Source: Paenibacillus mesophilus
GTDB taxonomy: Bacteria > Bacillota > Bacilli > Paenibacillales > NBRC-103111
Direction: 5' to 3'
Length of the DNA stretch: 64,000 nucleotides
Assembly (NCBI RefSeq): GCF_005938385.1
Contig: NZ_VCRA01000030.1
Location: 1 to 64,000, forward strand
The notes beneath the pieces are model-generated. The model was not told the DNA's origin, made no database searches, and worked only from the letters and a program-made list of their open reading frames with translations. Below are positions 8,581 through 17,691 of the stretch, one piece after another (the first letter of the stretch is position 1; each line of letters starts with the position of its first letter). The translations under genes were made by a program, and so were the position numbers.

Positions 8581-10644
8581 TTAGCTCGATATGAATTGAG
8601 AGAATAACGGAAATTCGATCTTGATCTGTGTTCCTGTGTCCGCCGAATCATTCATCGCGAACCGTCCGTTCAACTCCTCTGCGCGCTCGCGCATGGAGCG
8701 AATGCCGACTCCCTTCCTGGAAGATTTGGATACACCGGTCCCATCGTCCGAAATCTCGATTCGAAGTACTTCGTCAACGCTCAGCCGGATATGGCACGCG
8801 GTTCCCTGCGAGTGCTTCAAGGCGTTCGTGATCGCCTCCTGAACGATCCGATAGACGGCTACTTCTACCGCTGCCATTAGCGGAGGAAGCGATTCGGGAG
8901 ACTGGAATACAATGCGGAAGTTGGCTTGTTGCAATTGCGCCGCCAGCTCTCGAAGGGAGAAGAGTAGTCCGAATTCGTCCAGAGAAGGCGGCCGAAGCGC
9001 ATACACGAGTTGTCGGATGTCCGCGATCGCCCCATCCAATTGATGCTGTACGCCCGCAAGCGTCGATACAGCTTTAGGGAACTGGCTGTCGCACTGATCG
9101 ATAGCGATCGCCAGTTTCATGCTGATGCTGGCCAGATTGGATCCGAGTCCGTCATGCAGATCGCGCCGCAGGCGGCGTCTCTCCTCTTCTCTCGCGCTGA
9201 CGAGTTGTTCTCTCGAACGCTGCAGTTCGCTCGACAATAGAGCCGTCCGAGTGGCAATCGCGACCTGTCGGATTAAATCATCGAGCAAGTACCGTTTGCC
9301 CGGAGGGATAATGTTATGAATAGCGGACGAACCAAGAATCAAAGTTCCGACAGGCTCGCCTTGAATCGACAACGGAATCTCCATGCATCCGGGAACCGGC
9401 ATGCCGTAGGATGCGAGCAGCGTGTCCGGACCATCGCGATCATTCCTTATCGCGGCGAAGGATAATCTTAAAGCCTGGGCTAGCGTCTTCAATACGAGAG
9501 GCAAGACGGATTGATTGGACACAACCGCCTCCAGCTGCTGAATCAAATTCGAGACAACCTGATAGGGTTCCTCGTACAAGCCGTAAATGAGCCGGTTGAC
9601 GGCATCCTGCACCTTATCTCGAAGCGGTTGCAGCACAATCGCGAGAACTCCGATCATCAGCAGAGAGATCAGCCAATTGTTAGCGGTTTGGAATATGGCG
9701 CCGATCGTGCCCGTCGCTAGCGCATATACGGAAACAATCGTGAAGCTAAGTACCGCATATACGATGGATCTATTGAATGCGGGTACCATCGAGCGGTTTC
9801 TCTGCTCGATGATGGTGAGCGCTACGGAGAAGGGGATCGACAACAAGCCGATATTCATAACTCCCCATAGAAAAATTTTGGCAACGGGATGGGCCCCGAC
9901 AGCTATCATAAGCGTCGATCCCAACAGGTACAACGCGATGCTCCCGATGAACCATTTCGTTCGTTGACGCTGTTCCGTCGAGAAACTCCGATTATAACGG
10001 TATATCTGCGAATATACGATCAGTGCGAACAGGAGAGAGCTTTGAATGACCCGAATCGCGAGGGGCCACGTCGACATATCGAGCACCGTTGACGGAGCGA
10101 TATAGGTGGATAACGCGAAAAATAATCCGTATATGGCAAAGTACTTCGTCCAGCGAGGAGCAAAAGCGCCATCAGGATACAAAAAGAGCAGCAAATAAGA
10201 AAAGCCGAACAACATATCCTGAAATTCGAACGCGCGAACCGCAAGCGGCCAAGCTTCCAAGACGGATCCGTCACTCGTGAATGCGGAGCCTGTCGCCATG
10301 AGCAAGATTGAAGTCGTATAACAGACGAGGTCTCTCGATCCATAACGATAGAGAATCCAGCTGACGGAGAAAAAACTCGCGAACGATAAGGAGGCGAACC
10401 CGCCCATCACTCCGCTATAGAACGATACCGGCAAGCCGATTTGATTCAGCAAGGCGATCTGGTCGGCCGTCAGATAAAAGATATTGGAGCACCACTCCGC
10501 GTCCGTGCAGGCGTTCTGATGAAGAGAATAACCGTTCCATACCGAGATCGCGAAAATACCCAACGAGAACAAAGCGAACATTGGCCATATCGTATGCCGG
10601 CCAACAAAAATTACCCAAGATCTTACTCGCCATCTATTCTTCAC
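8581..10644 (-). CDS. Membrane histidine kinase (7TM-like, GAF, HisKA_3)
   Basis: Sensor kinase of 687 residues. The N-terminal half (about 1-340) has roughly eight hydrophobic segments. A GAF-like region lies at about 370-465, the phospho-acceptor region REEERRRLRRDLHDGLGS has its His near 494, and a HATPase follows (EAITNALKHSQ, DDGTGV, GVGIRSMRERA). The apparent start is GTG with only a weak AAGG upstream, so the exact N-terminus is uncertain. It is architecturally the same as the kinase at 15.5-17.7 kb. The cognate regulator follows directly. Confidence 0.92.
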   Translation of the reverse strand: MKNRWRVRSWVIFVGRHTIWPMFALFSLGIFAISVWNGYSLHQNACTDAEWCSNIFYLTADQIALLNQIGLPVSFYSGVMGGFASLSFASFFSVSWILYRYGSRDLVCYTTSILLMATGSAFTSDGSVLEAWPLAVRAFEFQDMLFGFSYLLLFLYPDGAFAPRWTKYFAIYGLFFALSTYIAPSTVLDMSTWPLAIRVIQSSLLFALIVYSQIYRYNRSFSTEQRQRTKWFIGSIALYLLGSTLMIAVGAHPVAKIFLWGVMNIGLLSIPFSVALTIIEQRNRSMVPAFNRSIVYAVLSFTIVSVYALATGTIGAIFQTANNWLISLLMIGVLAIVLQPLRDKVQDAVNRLIYGLYEEPYQVVSNLIQQLEAVVSNQSVLPLVLKTLAQALRLSFAAIRNDRDGPDTLLASYGMPVPGCMEIPLSIQGEPVGTLILGSSAIHNIIPPGKRYLLDDLIRQVAIATRTALLSSELQRSREQLVSAREEERRRLRRDLHDGLGSNLASISMKLAIAIDQCDSQFPKAVSTLAGVQHQLDGAIADIRQLVYALRPPSLDEFGLLFSLRELAAQLQQANFRIVFQSPESLPPLMAAVEVAVYRIVQEAITNALKHSQGTACHIRLSVDEVLRIEISDDGTGVSKSSRKGVGIRSMRERAEELNGRFAMNDSADTGTQIKIEFPLFSQFISS

Positions 10645-10776
10645 AGATTCATTACCTTACCCTTCGCAATAATAAACGCCATCTGTCTTAACTATAGCCG
10701 CCATTCCTCGAATGTGAAAGGGAACAATTCCCGGCCGGTCAGGAATTTTCTTCCTAGCCGGTCGGGAGGATCAATC

Positions 10777-10848
10777 ATGACAGCGGGATATCTTCGTTGT
10801 TACATTGTTCATGTCGCCTTTGCGTTCGAAGGAAGGCGGAATCAATAA
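10777..10848 (+). CDS. Possible 23-residue leader or small ORF
   Basis: A short frame of 23 codons with a very good GGGAGG site seven bases before its ATG. It ends 24 bp before the membrane-protein gene at 10873. The predicted peptide is mixed hydrophobic and basic, without recognisable motif. It may be a leader peptide for the next gene or chance; only the ribosome binding site supports it. Confidence 0.28.
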   Translation: MTAGYLRCYIVHVAFAFEGRRNQ

Positions 10849-10872
10849 GACGCGAAGAAGCGGAGGATAAAC

Positions 10873-11412
10873 ATGACAATTGAAAAAGCAGTAAGGTGGT
10901 TTGCATTTGTCGCTATGATTGGCGGGATTAGCAGAATAGGGATGACTCCCTCATCCTACATTTGGGGCGGGGACAGTGACCAAGAATTGATTTGCGCGTT
11001 CATCGCGAACATTTTTATGGTATTCGGCACATTCGGGCTTTACTTGGCGCAAGTGAAAGAATCGGGGAAATTTGGATTTATTTCGTTCGCTATTTTGGAG
11101 CTTGGCCTAATCTTGGTAACTTGTACCGTTTGGTCATCCATGCTTCATGTGTCACCATGGGAATGGGGCGTGGTCAAAGGCTTTGAGATCGCATCCGGTA
11201 TGCTGGGGCTGCTTCTTTTCCCGATCGCGAGCCTCAAAGCCCGCGTCCTTCCGAAATGGGCATGTATTACTCTTATAGCAATGCTGCCAATTGGCGTAAT
11301 TCCAATGTTCGAGAAAATCGTCGCTTTACTGTGGGGAGTCGCCTATATCGGCATGGGATATGCCGTTTGGACATCCAAACAAAAAACGAAGGAAGTCGAC
11401 ACAGTCAAGTAA
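10873..11412 (+). CDS. Hypothetical membrane protein, five to six segments
   Basis: Protein of 179 residues with about five hydrophobic segments and a short charged tail (SKQKTKEVDTVK). The ATG follows GGAGGATAAAC. I do not recognise a named family; similar small proteins with a central VWSSMLHVSPWEWG-like stretch occur in Firmicutes as unknown membrane proteins. It is divergent from the kinase gene and may be under the control of that system. Confidence 0.75.
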   Translation: MTIEKAVRWFAFVAMIGGISRIGMTPSSYIWGGDSDQELICAFIANIFMVFGTFGLYLAQVKESGKFGFISFAILELGLILVTCTVWSSMLHVSPWEWGVVKGFEIASGMLGLLLFPIASLKARVLPKWACITLIAMLPIGVIPMFEKIVALLWGVAYIGMGYAVWTSKQKTKEVDTVK

Positions 11413-11490
11413 TTAACGGATAGTGAGGTTGGGTCTGACATTTGGGGTGATTCAGAAAAATTCAAAATTTTCCACTTTGCATATTGCGTT

Positions 11491-11519
11491 TTGAAGTAAT
11501 TGTAATTACTATATAGAGT
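11491..11519 (+). promoter_or_regulatory. Promoter with embedded inverted repeat
   Basis: A -35 like TTGAAG (11491-11496) is separated by 17 bp from TAGAGT (11514-11519). A perfect inverted repeat, AGTAATT gt AATTACT (11495-11510), fills the spacer. A protein bound there would block RNA polymerase, so it is a good autoregulatory operator candidate for the HTH protein starting at 11536. Confidence 0.5.
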
Positions 11520-11535
11520 AATGGAGGTGATGAAA

Positions 11536-12612
11536 ATGAATGATGAATTACATCTCAATGTCTCGCTTTTGCGACGTCGTGTCCCGAATCTTACAACGGC
11601 AGCACGCGCCGCAGGTATAAGGCCGGCTACAGTTTCAAATCTGTGCACAGGGAAAATTCCTGTGGGTAGGGCTGAAGTCCGAACACTCGCGATTCTTGCG
11701 TCTCTGGCTAATTGCAGTATCGACGAATTGATAATTCGAGGGAGTGGGGCAGCAATGATTGAAACGGGAGTTAAAGTTTTAGATTTGTTGGCGCCAGTCG
11801 TCCGAGGAGGTACTGTTGGTCTGGTGGCACGGCATGGGATGGGGCAGCTTGTTCTGTTAGCAGAGCTCTTTCATCGGGTAAAACAGCGCGGGTACAAGAC
11901 AATTCTCTGGGAACCCCAATATGATGCCGAGGACAAGTATGACATTAAGAAAGGCATGGAGGACGTGTTGCCTCAAGCCGATTTTATTTGCAAATCTCTT
12001 GATGAGGCATCCGAACAAATAATTTCTCTGGGCTCAGAATGTGATGTTTTTTTGGGAGCTGATCGGGAAATTGTCATTTCGGGTGAATTATTAGCCCTTC
12101 GTGAGCGGCTTCAAGAAACTGGAGTCCGTCCCCTAACAGTTGCCCTTGTTGACACCCGCTTCAACGCGCCAGACGAAGAAGTTCCCTATGGTCCGCTTGA
12201 TACGCTTCTTCGCTTTGATTTTGATTTGGCCTCTCGCAAATTCTTTCCTGCAGTGGACCCACTGGCGTCCACATCAACGGTTTTGGAGGGAGCCCAATTG
12301 GAGGCAACGCATCTTATGATTCAGCAGCGGGCTAAAAAGTTGCTTCGTCGTTATCGGGAACTGCGCTTTCTGGTCGATAAGCAAGGAGTAGAAAAAATAC
12401 CGGAAACGGATGTACAAACCTACTGTCGTGGAGAACGTCTGGAGGCATTTCTTACTCAATCGTTTTATACCGCCGAACCCTATAGGAAGAAACCCGGAGA
12501 ATGGCTGACGCTTCAGGAGACATTGGATAGCGTTAGGCGTATAATGGATGGGGTTGTTGATGATTTAGAGCCTGACCAACTTATGTATACCGGAAACTTG
12601 ATGAAAAATTAG
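11536..12612 (+). CDS. HTH protein fused to degenerate F1-ATPase-beta-like domain
   Basis: A 358-residue protein. Residues 5-68 form an XRE-like HTH (TAARAAGIRPATVSNLCTGK). From about 75 it aligns with F1-ATPase beta from the nucleotide domain onward: IETGVKVLDLLAPVVRGG, a P-loop position ARHGMGQL (98-105) where the family has GGAGVGKT, a Walker-B-like DVFLGAD (170-176), PAVDPLASTS (238-247), and the C-terminal helical domain (LLRRYRELRFLV, FLTQSFYTAEPYRKKPGEW). The Walker A Lys and Thr and the GER catalytic Glu are missing, and the N-terminal beta-barrel of F1-beta is replaced by the HTH. It is therefore unlikely to be an ATP synthase subunit or an active ATPase; a nucleotide-sensing or structural regulator is inferred. 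The start ATG follows GGAGGTGAT. Confidence 0.85.
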   Translation: MNDELHLNVSLLRRRVPNLTTAARAAGIRPATVSNLCTGKIPVGRAEVRTLAILASLANCSIDELIIRGSGAAMIETGVKVLDLLAPVVRGGTVGLVARHGMGQLVLLAELFHRVKQRGYKTILWEPQYDAEDKYDIKKGMEDVLPQADFICKSLDEASEQIISLGSECDVFLGADREIVISGELLALRERLQETGVRPLTVALVDTRFNAPDEEVPYGPLDTLLRFDFDLASRKFFPAVDPLASTSTVLEGAQLEATHLMIQQRAKKLLRRYRELRFLVDKQGVEKIPETDVQTYCRGERLEAFLTQSFYTAEPYRKKPGEWLTLQETLDSVRRIMDGVVDDLEPDQLMYTGNLMKN

Positions 12613-12725
12613 ACCGCTCCCTGATGAAGAAGCGGCCTTTAGAAAGAAAATCTGATCATGGTTTATGGTAGCACGGATCTTCAGGGTCTTCAAGCTATGA
12701 GTACAAATATAGGTAAGTAACGTTA

Positions 12726-12763
12726 AAGAAGCGGTTGTCGATCTATACGACGACCGCTTCTTT
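12726..12763. terminator. Bidirectional hairpin terminator
   Basis: Arms AAAGAAGCGGT-GTCG and CGAC-ACCGCTTCTTT form a stem of about 15 bp with a seven-base loop, flanked by A-rich and T-rich ends. It separates the HTH/F1-like gene from the opposing HD-GYP gene and APH remnant. Confidence 0.6.
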
Positions 12764-12780
12764 GGTTGATTCAAGTGCTT

Positions 12781-12924
12781 TACGCCACACAGCCGTCCAT
12801 CCCTCATGAGCAGATTGCCTACTGCAACGTCACCGTGCAGCCATAGCGGCGCCGATTGGTATCTTGTCACAAGGGAAAGCTCCCATATTCTGTTAGCAGC
12901 TTTTGATCGTATTGGCCGGAAAGA
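12781..12924 (-). pseudogene. Remnant of an aminoglycoside-phosphotransferase-fold gene
   Basis: The minus strand encodes, after a stop codon, about 48 residues including RIWELSLVTRYQSAPLWLHG then DVAVGNLLMRDGRLCGV. This is the Brenner motif region of APH-type kinases (W-HGD-x3-GNLL). The expected IDFG metal-binding segment that should follow is replaced by unrelated sequence, and there is nothing upstream. It is a short decayed fragment, abutting the end of the HD-GYP gene. Confidence 0.65.
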
Positions 12925-14627
12925 TCAACCTATTATCAACGCTCTCCCATATGATTGTCCCATGGCCTCCGGAACAACCAATTCGCCTTTATTACAGAGA
13001 CGAACAAAGGCCGAGACGCATTCGGGATCAAAGTGGGTGCCGCTGCCCTCAACAATGATTTGCAACGTGCGTTCTTGGGACCAAGGCTCGCGATAGGACC
13101 TTCGCGAGGTCAACGCGTCGTACACGTCCGCAATGGCAAGGATTCTTGCGGGCAGTGAAATCTCTGTGCCTTTCAGCTTGTCCGGATATCCCGTACCGTC
13201 CCATTTTTCGTGATGGTGCCGGATGACGGACAGCTCCTCAGTCATGAAGCCAATATATTTGCACATCTCGTAACCTATTAAGGGATGCTGCTCGATCACG
13301 ATTCTCTCGTCCGTATCCAACCTTCCTGGTTTATTCAGGATCTCGCTAGGAATCTGTATTTTCCCTACATCGTGAATGAGTCCGCCCCGAGCCAGGGCTC
13401 GCAAAAGTTCGGAATCCAGATTCATGGCCTGGGCCAGTTGAAATCCGTACATGGCTACACGGTAATTGTGACCGGCCGTATAAGCTCCTCAGTCATGAAG
13501 CCAATATATTTGCACATCTCGTAACCTATTAAGGGATGCTGCTCGATCACGATTCTCTCGTCCGTATCCAACCTTCCTGGTTTATTCAGGATCTCGCTAG
13601 GAATCTGTATTTTCCCTACATCGTGAATGAGTCCGCCCCGAGCCAGGGCTCGCAAAAGTTCGGAATCCAGATTCATGGCCTGGGCCAGTTGAAATCCGTA
13701 CATGGCTACACGGTAATTGTGACCGGCCGTATATTCATCTTTGGTTTCCGTAGCGACAATCAGATTTTGCATGCTGCTGGAGATGCTAATGCGAAGTTGT
13801 TCCGAAGATGGATACCCATTCGCCTGATGAAAGGTTTGAGTTACAGATAGGTTTGACCGATACTGGGCGATAATACCAAACAACAGCATCAAGGCCGACA
13901 CGGCAAGTACTACATGGTAAAGCCACCAGGCCAAAGTCCACATCATGGTAGTGACCATGAAACATTCGGTGACGCTAAGCATAAAGGAACCAAATACGAT
14001 AGCCGCATGCAAAGGGAATTTGACTAACCGAAATTGCTGAAAGTATCTCTTAGCCGCCCAAAGATACAGGAAGACTGTGAGAAGCGCCATCAAATAATTC
14101 AAAGGCGCGAGGTCGATGGGAATGAAGTTGGAAATGCTGGGATACATAAGAGCCGCGATATTCATCAGGACGATAATGGTTACCCAGCCGACGACAATAC
14201 TCCTCCGATGCTTCGACACCCTGCGGATAAAGGAGTGGTCCGAAGGTAAGGTCGAGAGGTAAATCCAGACTGCGCACGTTGTCATCGCGACTTGTGAGGA
14301 AACACCTGCCAAGTGGTGTTGATCAGCAATAATGAACCCGGGGGTCGAAAGTGCATGAATTAGAAAAAAACCATTTAAAGATAAGATAGCTAATGCCAGC
14401 ATGAGCGCACTCATATCCCGAAGTCGAATCCCCGTCCAGCCAACGGCAATGGCACTGACGGCCAAGGCAAGGAGTGTTGGAGAAATAACGTAAAAGTGGA
14501 AACGGGGGAGCTCCCACATGGCACTATGTCCAGGGAAGGTTATAAGATACGCATACCCCAGAAGAAGTACGACAATAGTTATTGACATGGTTATGACTAA
14601 AGAACGAGGTGAACGTGGCATCATCAT
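12925..14627 (-). pseudogene. 7TM HD-GYP domain protein, disrupted by tandem duplication
   Basis: The gene would encode a membrane phosphodiesterase of cyclic di-GMP type. The N-terminal half has about seven hydrophobic segments, followed by HD-GYP (HDVGK, then HHHEKWDGTGYP). A perfect 251-bp duplication splits it: the frame from 14627 reads into the second copy and stops after GFMTEEL plus eight foreign residues (390 aa), without the GYP part. The remaining frame (12925-13452) carries both HD and GYP but no membrane part. Removing one copy restores a single 483-residue frame. As written the gene is broken. It may be a recent mutation, a reversible switch or an assembly error. Confidence 0.85.
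13232..13733. repeat. Perfect 251-bp tandem duplication
   Basis: Positions 13232-13482 and 13483-13733 read as identical and directly adjacent. The unit length of 251 is not a multiple of three, so the duplication shifts the frame of the HD-GYP gene in which it lies. It encodes the start of the HD domain including HDVGK. Confidence 0.9.
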
Positions 14628-14802
14628 TCCAACTTTCCAATATAAGTTAACTTCCTGCCAGTATGATCTGGATTCGACATCAAAGTATCGAATCCTGCTA
14701 GTAATCGGTTAACTATTTCAGTGGTTGAAAGACAAGTTCGGAGTATCGTGGCAGATCATACCAAGCAATTTAACGGAGATGAACACTGCAGCCCGCAAAG
14801 CG

Positions 14803-14838
14803 TTAGGGCACCTCATCGGGTGCCCTAAAACTTTTGCT
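14803..14838. terminator. Hairpin after the response regulator gene
   Basis: Arms TTAGGGCACC and GGTGCCCTAA enclose a short loop, with AACTTTT on the plus side. It lies just beyond the stop of the minus-strand regulator. The T-run fits plus-strand termination better than minus, so its direction is uncertain. Confidence 0.45.
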
Positions 14839-14843
14839 GCATG

Positions 14844-15488
14844 TCACCAAGAATCATTTCTCGCTTCCTTCACCATCTGCGTAGCTGCGGTACGATCGGT
14901 GGCGTGAAGTTTGTTGAGCACCAACGTCACATAGTTGGACACGGTCTTCGCGGTCAATCCTAGCTGTTTGCTTATTTCGCTGTTCGAGTATCCCTCGGCG
15001 ATGAAATGCAGGACTTCTTTTTCCCGGGAGGTTAGTTGAGTGAATCGATCAAGAATGGAGGATGGCCGGGTTGCAAAATCAATCATTCGTTCCGCTACCT
15101 CCGCACTGAATATGGCTTCTCTTCCGGCAACCGAGCGAATAGCGCGAATGATCTCATCCTTATCAGCATCCTTGAGGAGGTAGCCCCTCGCTCCGGTCTT
15201 TAAGGCGGTAAGAACCGATGAATCGTCCTGGTGCATCGTCAGAAAAAGAATTTGCACGTCCGGGTGATTCGCTTTAATCTGTTTGGCTGCATCTACTCCG
15301 TTCAGGCTAGGCATTCGGATGTCCATCAAGATGACATCAGGCGATACCTGATTGCATAGAGTAATCGCTTCCTCGCCGTTCGTCGCCTCGCCTACGACTA
15401 CTATATCATTTACCGTTTCTAAAACTGTTTTGAGTCCTTTGCGGTACATTGGATGGTCATCGGCTATTAATATTTTCCACGTTCTCAC
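14844..15488 (-). CDS. NarL/FixJ family response regulator
   Basis: Regulator of 214 residues with phospho-acceptor D56 (VILMDIRMP), Lys in GYLLKDADK, and a LuxR-type HTH (LTSREKEVLHFIAEGYSNSE, then KTVSNYVTLVLNKLHA). The start is GTG at 15488, which overlaps the kinase stop as GTGA, so translation is coupled. The extra upstream in-frame residues are the antisense-shifted kinase tail and are not family-like. It is the partner of the preceding kinase. Confidence 0.93.
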   Translation of the reverse strand: MRTWKILIADDHPMYRKGLKTVLETVNDIVVVGEATNGEEAITLCNQVSPDVILMDIRMPSLNGVDAAKQIKANHPDVQILFLTMHQDDSSVLTALKTGARGYLLKDADKDEIIRAIRSVAGREAIFSAEVAERMIDFATRPSSILDRFTQLTSREKEVLHFIAEGYSNSEISKQLGLTAKTVSNYVTLVLNKLHATDRTAATQMVKEARNDSW

Positions 15489-17683
15489 TCTGTGACACTC
15501 CCAACTGTATGAAATTGCAAGGGCAGCCATGCTGCGACCCTCGTTCCTCCGCCTTCAGCAACCACAATCTGACTCCGTCCTCCTAGTTCTGCAGCTCTCT
15601 CCCGGATGGATGTCAAACCGACCCCACCTTCTGAGGCATGGGACACCAACCGAACTGCATCGGAGATGCCAACCCCATTGTCCACAATTTCCACATAGAG
15701 CTCATCGATCTGCATCCCCGTATGCATCGCAATCGTAACTCTGCACGTGCTTGATTTCGAATGTTTGACGGCATTGGTCAACGCTTCCGATACGATGCGG
15801 TACACGGCAACTTCAACGGCAGCCGGTAATAGCGGCAGCGCATGAGGCGACGACACTTCCAATTGAATCTGTTTACCCTCATCCGTTCTATGCGCATTCA
15901 TCACATGCATCAGACGATCTGCCCGCTGGCGAATAGCTTCAACGAGACCATACTGATCCAATGCCGGGGGCCGGAGGTTATGGACGAATTCACGAATTTC
16001 GCTGACGATGATCCGAATATCGGATTCGAGCTCGGCGACAATACCTTCTGCTCGTGGAGGATCTTTGCGAATCAATGCGCCTGCTGCCGATGCGGTAAGG
16101 GCAAGTGAAGCGAGCTTCGGAGCCATGTCATCGTGCAGATTGTTGCGAAGGGAGCGCCGCTCCTCTTCCCGGGCGAAGATCAGCTTCTCTCTTGATGCTT
16201 GCAGCTCTTGCATAAGGCGGTTGATATCAAGAGACTGTTGAAGTCCATGAACGATTCTGGCAGCTTCCCTGCCCAGCATATGGAGCAGGCGCATATCGGA
16301 ACGGCTCAGCGGTTCATCGAGTGACCGTGGGGAGACATAGAGGCTGCCGAGTTCTTGTCCTCCCACAACTAACGGAAACCGGAGGGACTCCGGTTCGCGT
16401 GGGCATCCGGCTATCGCCGCTTCTTGCTCACGATCATTGAGGAGTATTGTAATGGAGGCATGTGGCAGCTTCAACATATCCTTTATCGTCATGACGACCG
16501 TTCCAAGAACCTGTTCCGGCGCGAATGGCTCCTTCAACCGATCACCAAGGCCGACCAGGAAGGAGACGGGATCTTCTCTTTTGCCATATACGAATCGGTT
16601 TACCAGCTTCTCCAGACTTGCCTTCAAAGGACTGAACAGGACCGCGACCAACCCTGTTGCAATTAGTGGATAGACGTCACTTTGGGATTGAAATACAAGT
16701 GCCAGATACCACACCGTCGTCAAATAAATGCCGAATACAGTGACGAGCAGCGCTGCGTAAACGAAACTTCTGCGAACGATGGGAGGAACGCCCCACAAGC
16801 GGTCTTTCAGCAAGGCAGAGCCAAGTGCAATAGGAATGGGCAGCATTGTGAGACGAATCGAGAGATCCAGCCAAAACACTTCGCTCTTATAGAGCTGGGG
16901 CCACACGATTAGCAATAGGTTCACACCAATTAACGCTCCGAAAGCGCCGATAAAACCGAAGGCAACTTTTCGAATGGCCTGTCTTGCCTTCGGTGAGACA
17001 TTTTCACGATACTGCGTAAATTGACTATAGGCCAGCGTGCCGAAAAATAAAATAAGCCAGCCAAGCGACAGTCCCAGCGGCCAATTGTCAATATGCATCA
17101 CACGAAAAGGTAAGTAATCGGGCACATAGCGGATAAGGAAGGCAAGGACGGCGGTCCACCCAATCCATCTGTGGGTAATTCGACCGCTCGGAAACAGCAA
17201 GGCTAGGCACATGAAGCCTGATAGCCCAGCAATCTGTGCGAGGGGAACGAGTATATCCAATCCTTCCCACTGCTGGAAGACGACATTTCCGAACACGAAG
17301 CTCACGAGCGTAAAAGCGGCAATCGAGCCGAGAACATCTTTGGGCTTCAAGATCATAATCAGCGCAGCAACGAATGCAAAACAACAGAAATAGAACAAGT
17401 CGATTCCGATATGAAACATGGCCAGGCCTGACTCAGTAAGCCCAAGAGTCTCTTTCCACTCTAAGGATAAGACGCTTATCGTCGTATCCGAGCAAATCTG
17501 CATCGAGCTAATGCATGATTCCAGTAGATATGAATAGTAGGATGGTAATGATGCCAAATAACATAGGATCAGAAGCAAATTAATTGAGATAATTCCGGTA
17601 TACAGCGCAGATAGCCACCGGGAATGGCGGTGGCTGACTGGGCTTGACTGTACCTGGGGTGATGGCTTATGCAAAGCCTGCAT
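15485..17683 (-). CDS. Membrane histidine kinase (7TM-like, GAF, HisKA_3)
   Basis: Sensor kinase of 732 residues. About eight hydrophobic segments cover residues 25-350, followed by a GAF-like region, the phospho-acceptor AREEERRSLRNNLHDDMAPK, and a HATPase domain (EALTNAVKHSKS, DNGVGI, GVGLTSIRERAAELGG). The ATG at 17683 follows GAGGTGA, which itself contains the stop of the upstream gene. It resembles the kinase at 8.6-10.6 kb in domain order. Its signal is unknown; the upstream membrane protein in the same operon may assist sensing. Confidence 0.92.
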   Translation of the reverse strand: MQALHKPSPQVQSSPVSHRHSRWLSALYTGIISINLLLILCYLASLPSYYSYLLESCISSMQICSDTTISVLSLEWKETLGLTESGLAMFHIGIDLFYFCCFAFVAALIMILKPKDVLGSIAAFTLVSFVFGNVVFQQWEGLDILVPLAQIAGLSGFMCLALLFPSGRITHRWIGWTAVLAFLIRYVPDYLPFRVMHIDNWPLGLSLGWLILFFGTLAYSQFTQYRENVSPKARQAIRKVAFGFIGAFGALIGVNLLLIVWPQLYKSEVFWLDLSIRLTMLPIPIALGSALLKDRLWGVPPIVRRSFVYAALLVTVFGIYLTTVWYLALVFQSQSDVYPLIATGLVAVLFSPLKASLEKLVNRFVYGKREDPVSFLVGLGDRLKEPFAPEQVLGTVVMTIKDMLKLPHASITILLNDREQEAAIAGCPREPESLRFPLVVGGQELGSLYVSPRSLDEPLSRSDMRLLHMLGREAARIVHGLQQSLDINRLMQELQASREKLIFAREEERRSLRNNLHDDMAPKLASLALTASAAGALIRKDPPRAEGIVAELESDIRIIVSEIREFVHNLRPPALDQYGLVEAIRQRADRLMHVMNAHRTDEGKQIQLEVSSPHALPLLPAAVEVAVYRIVSEALTNAVKHSKSSTCRVTIAMHTGMQIDELYVEIVDNGVGISDAVRLVSHASEGGVGLTSIRERAAELGGRSQIVVAEGGGTRVAAWLPLQFHTVGSVTE

Positions 17684-17691
17684 AGAGAAAT

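Noticed and set aside
11536..12612. ATP synthase beta subunit gene
   Set aside because: It has an HTH in place of the beta-barrel, no Walker Lys, and no other ATP synthase genes nearby.
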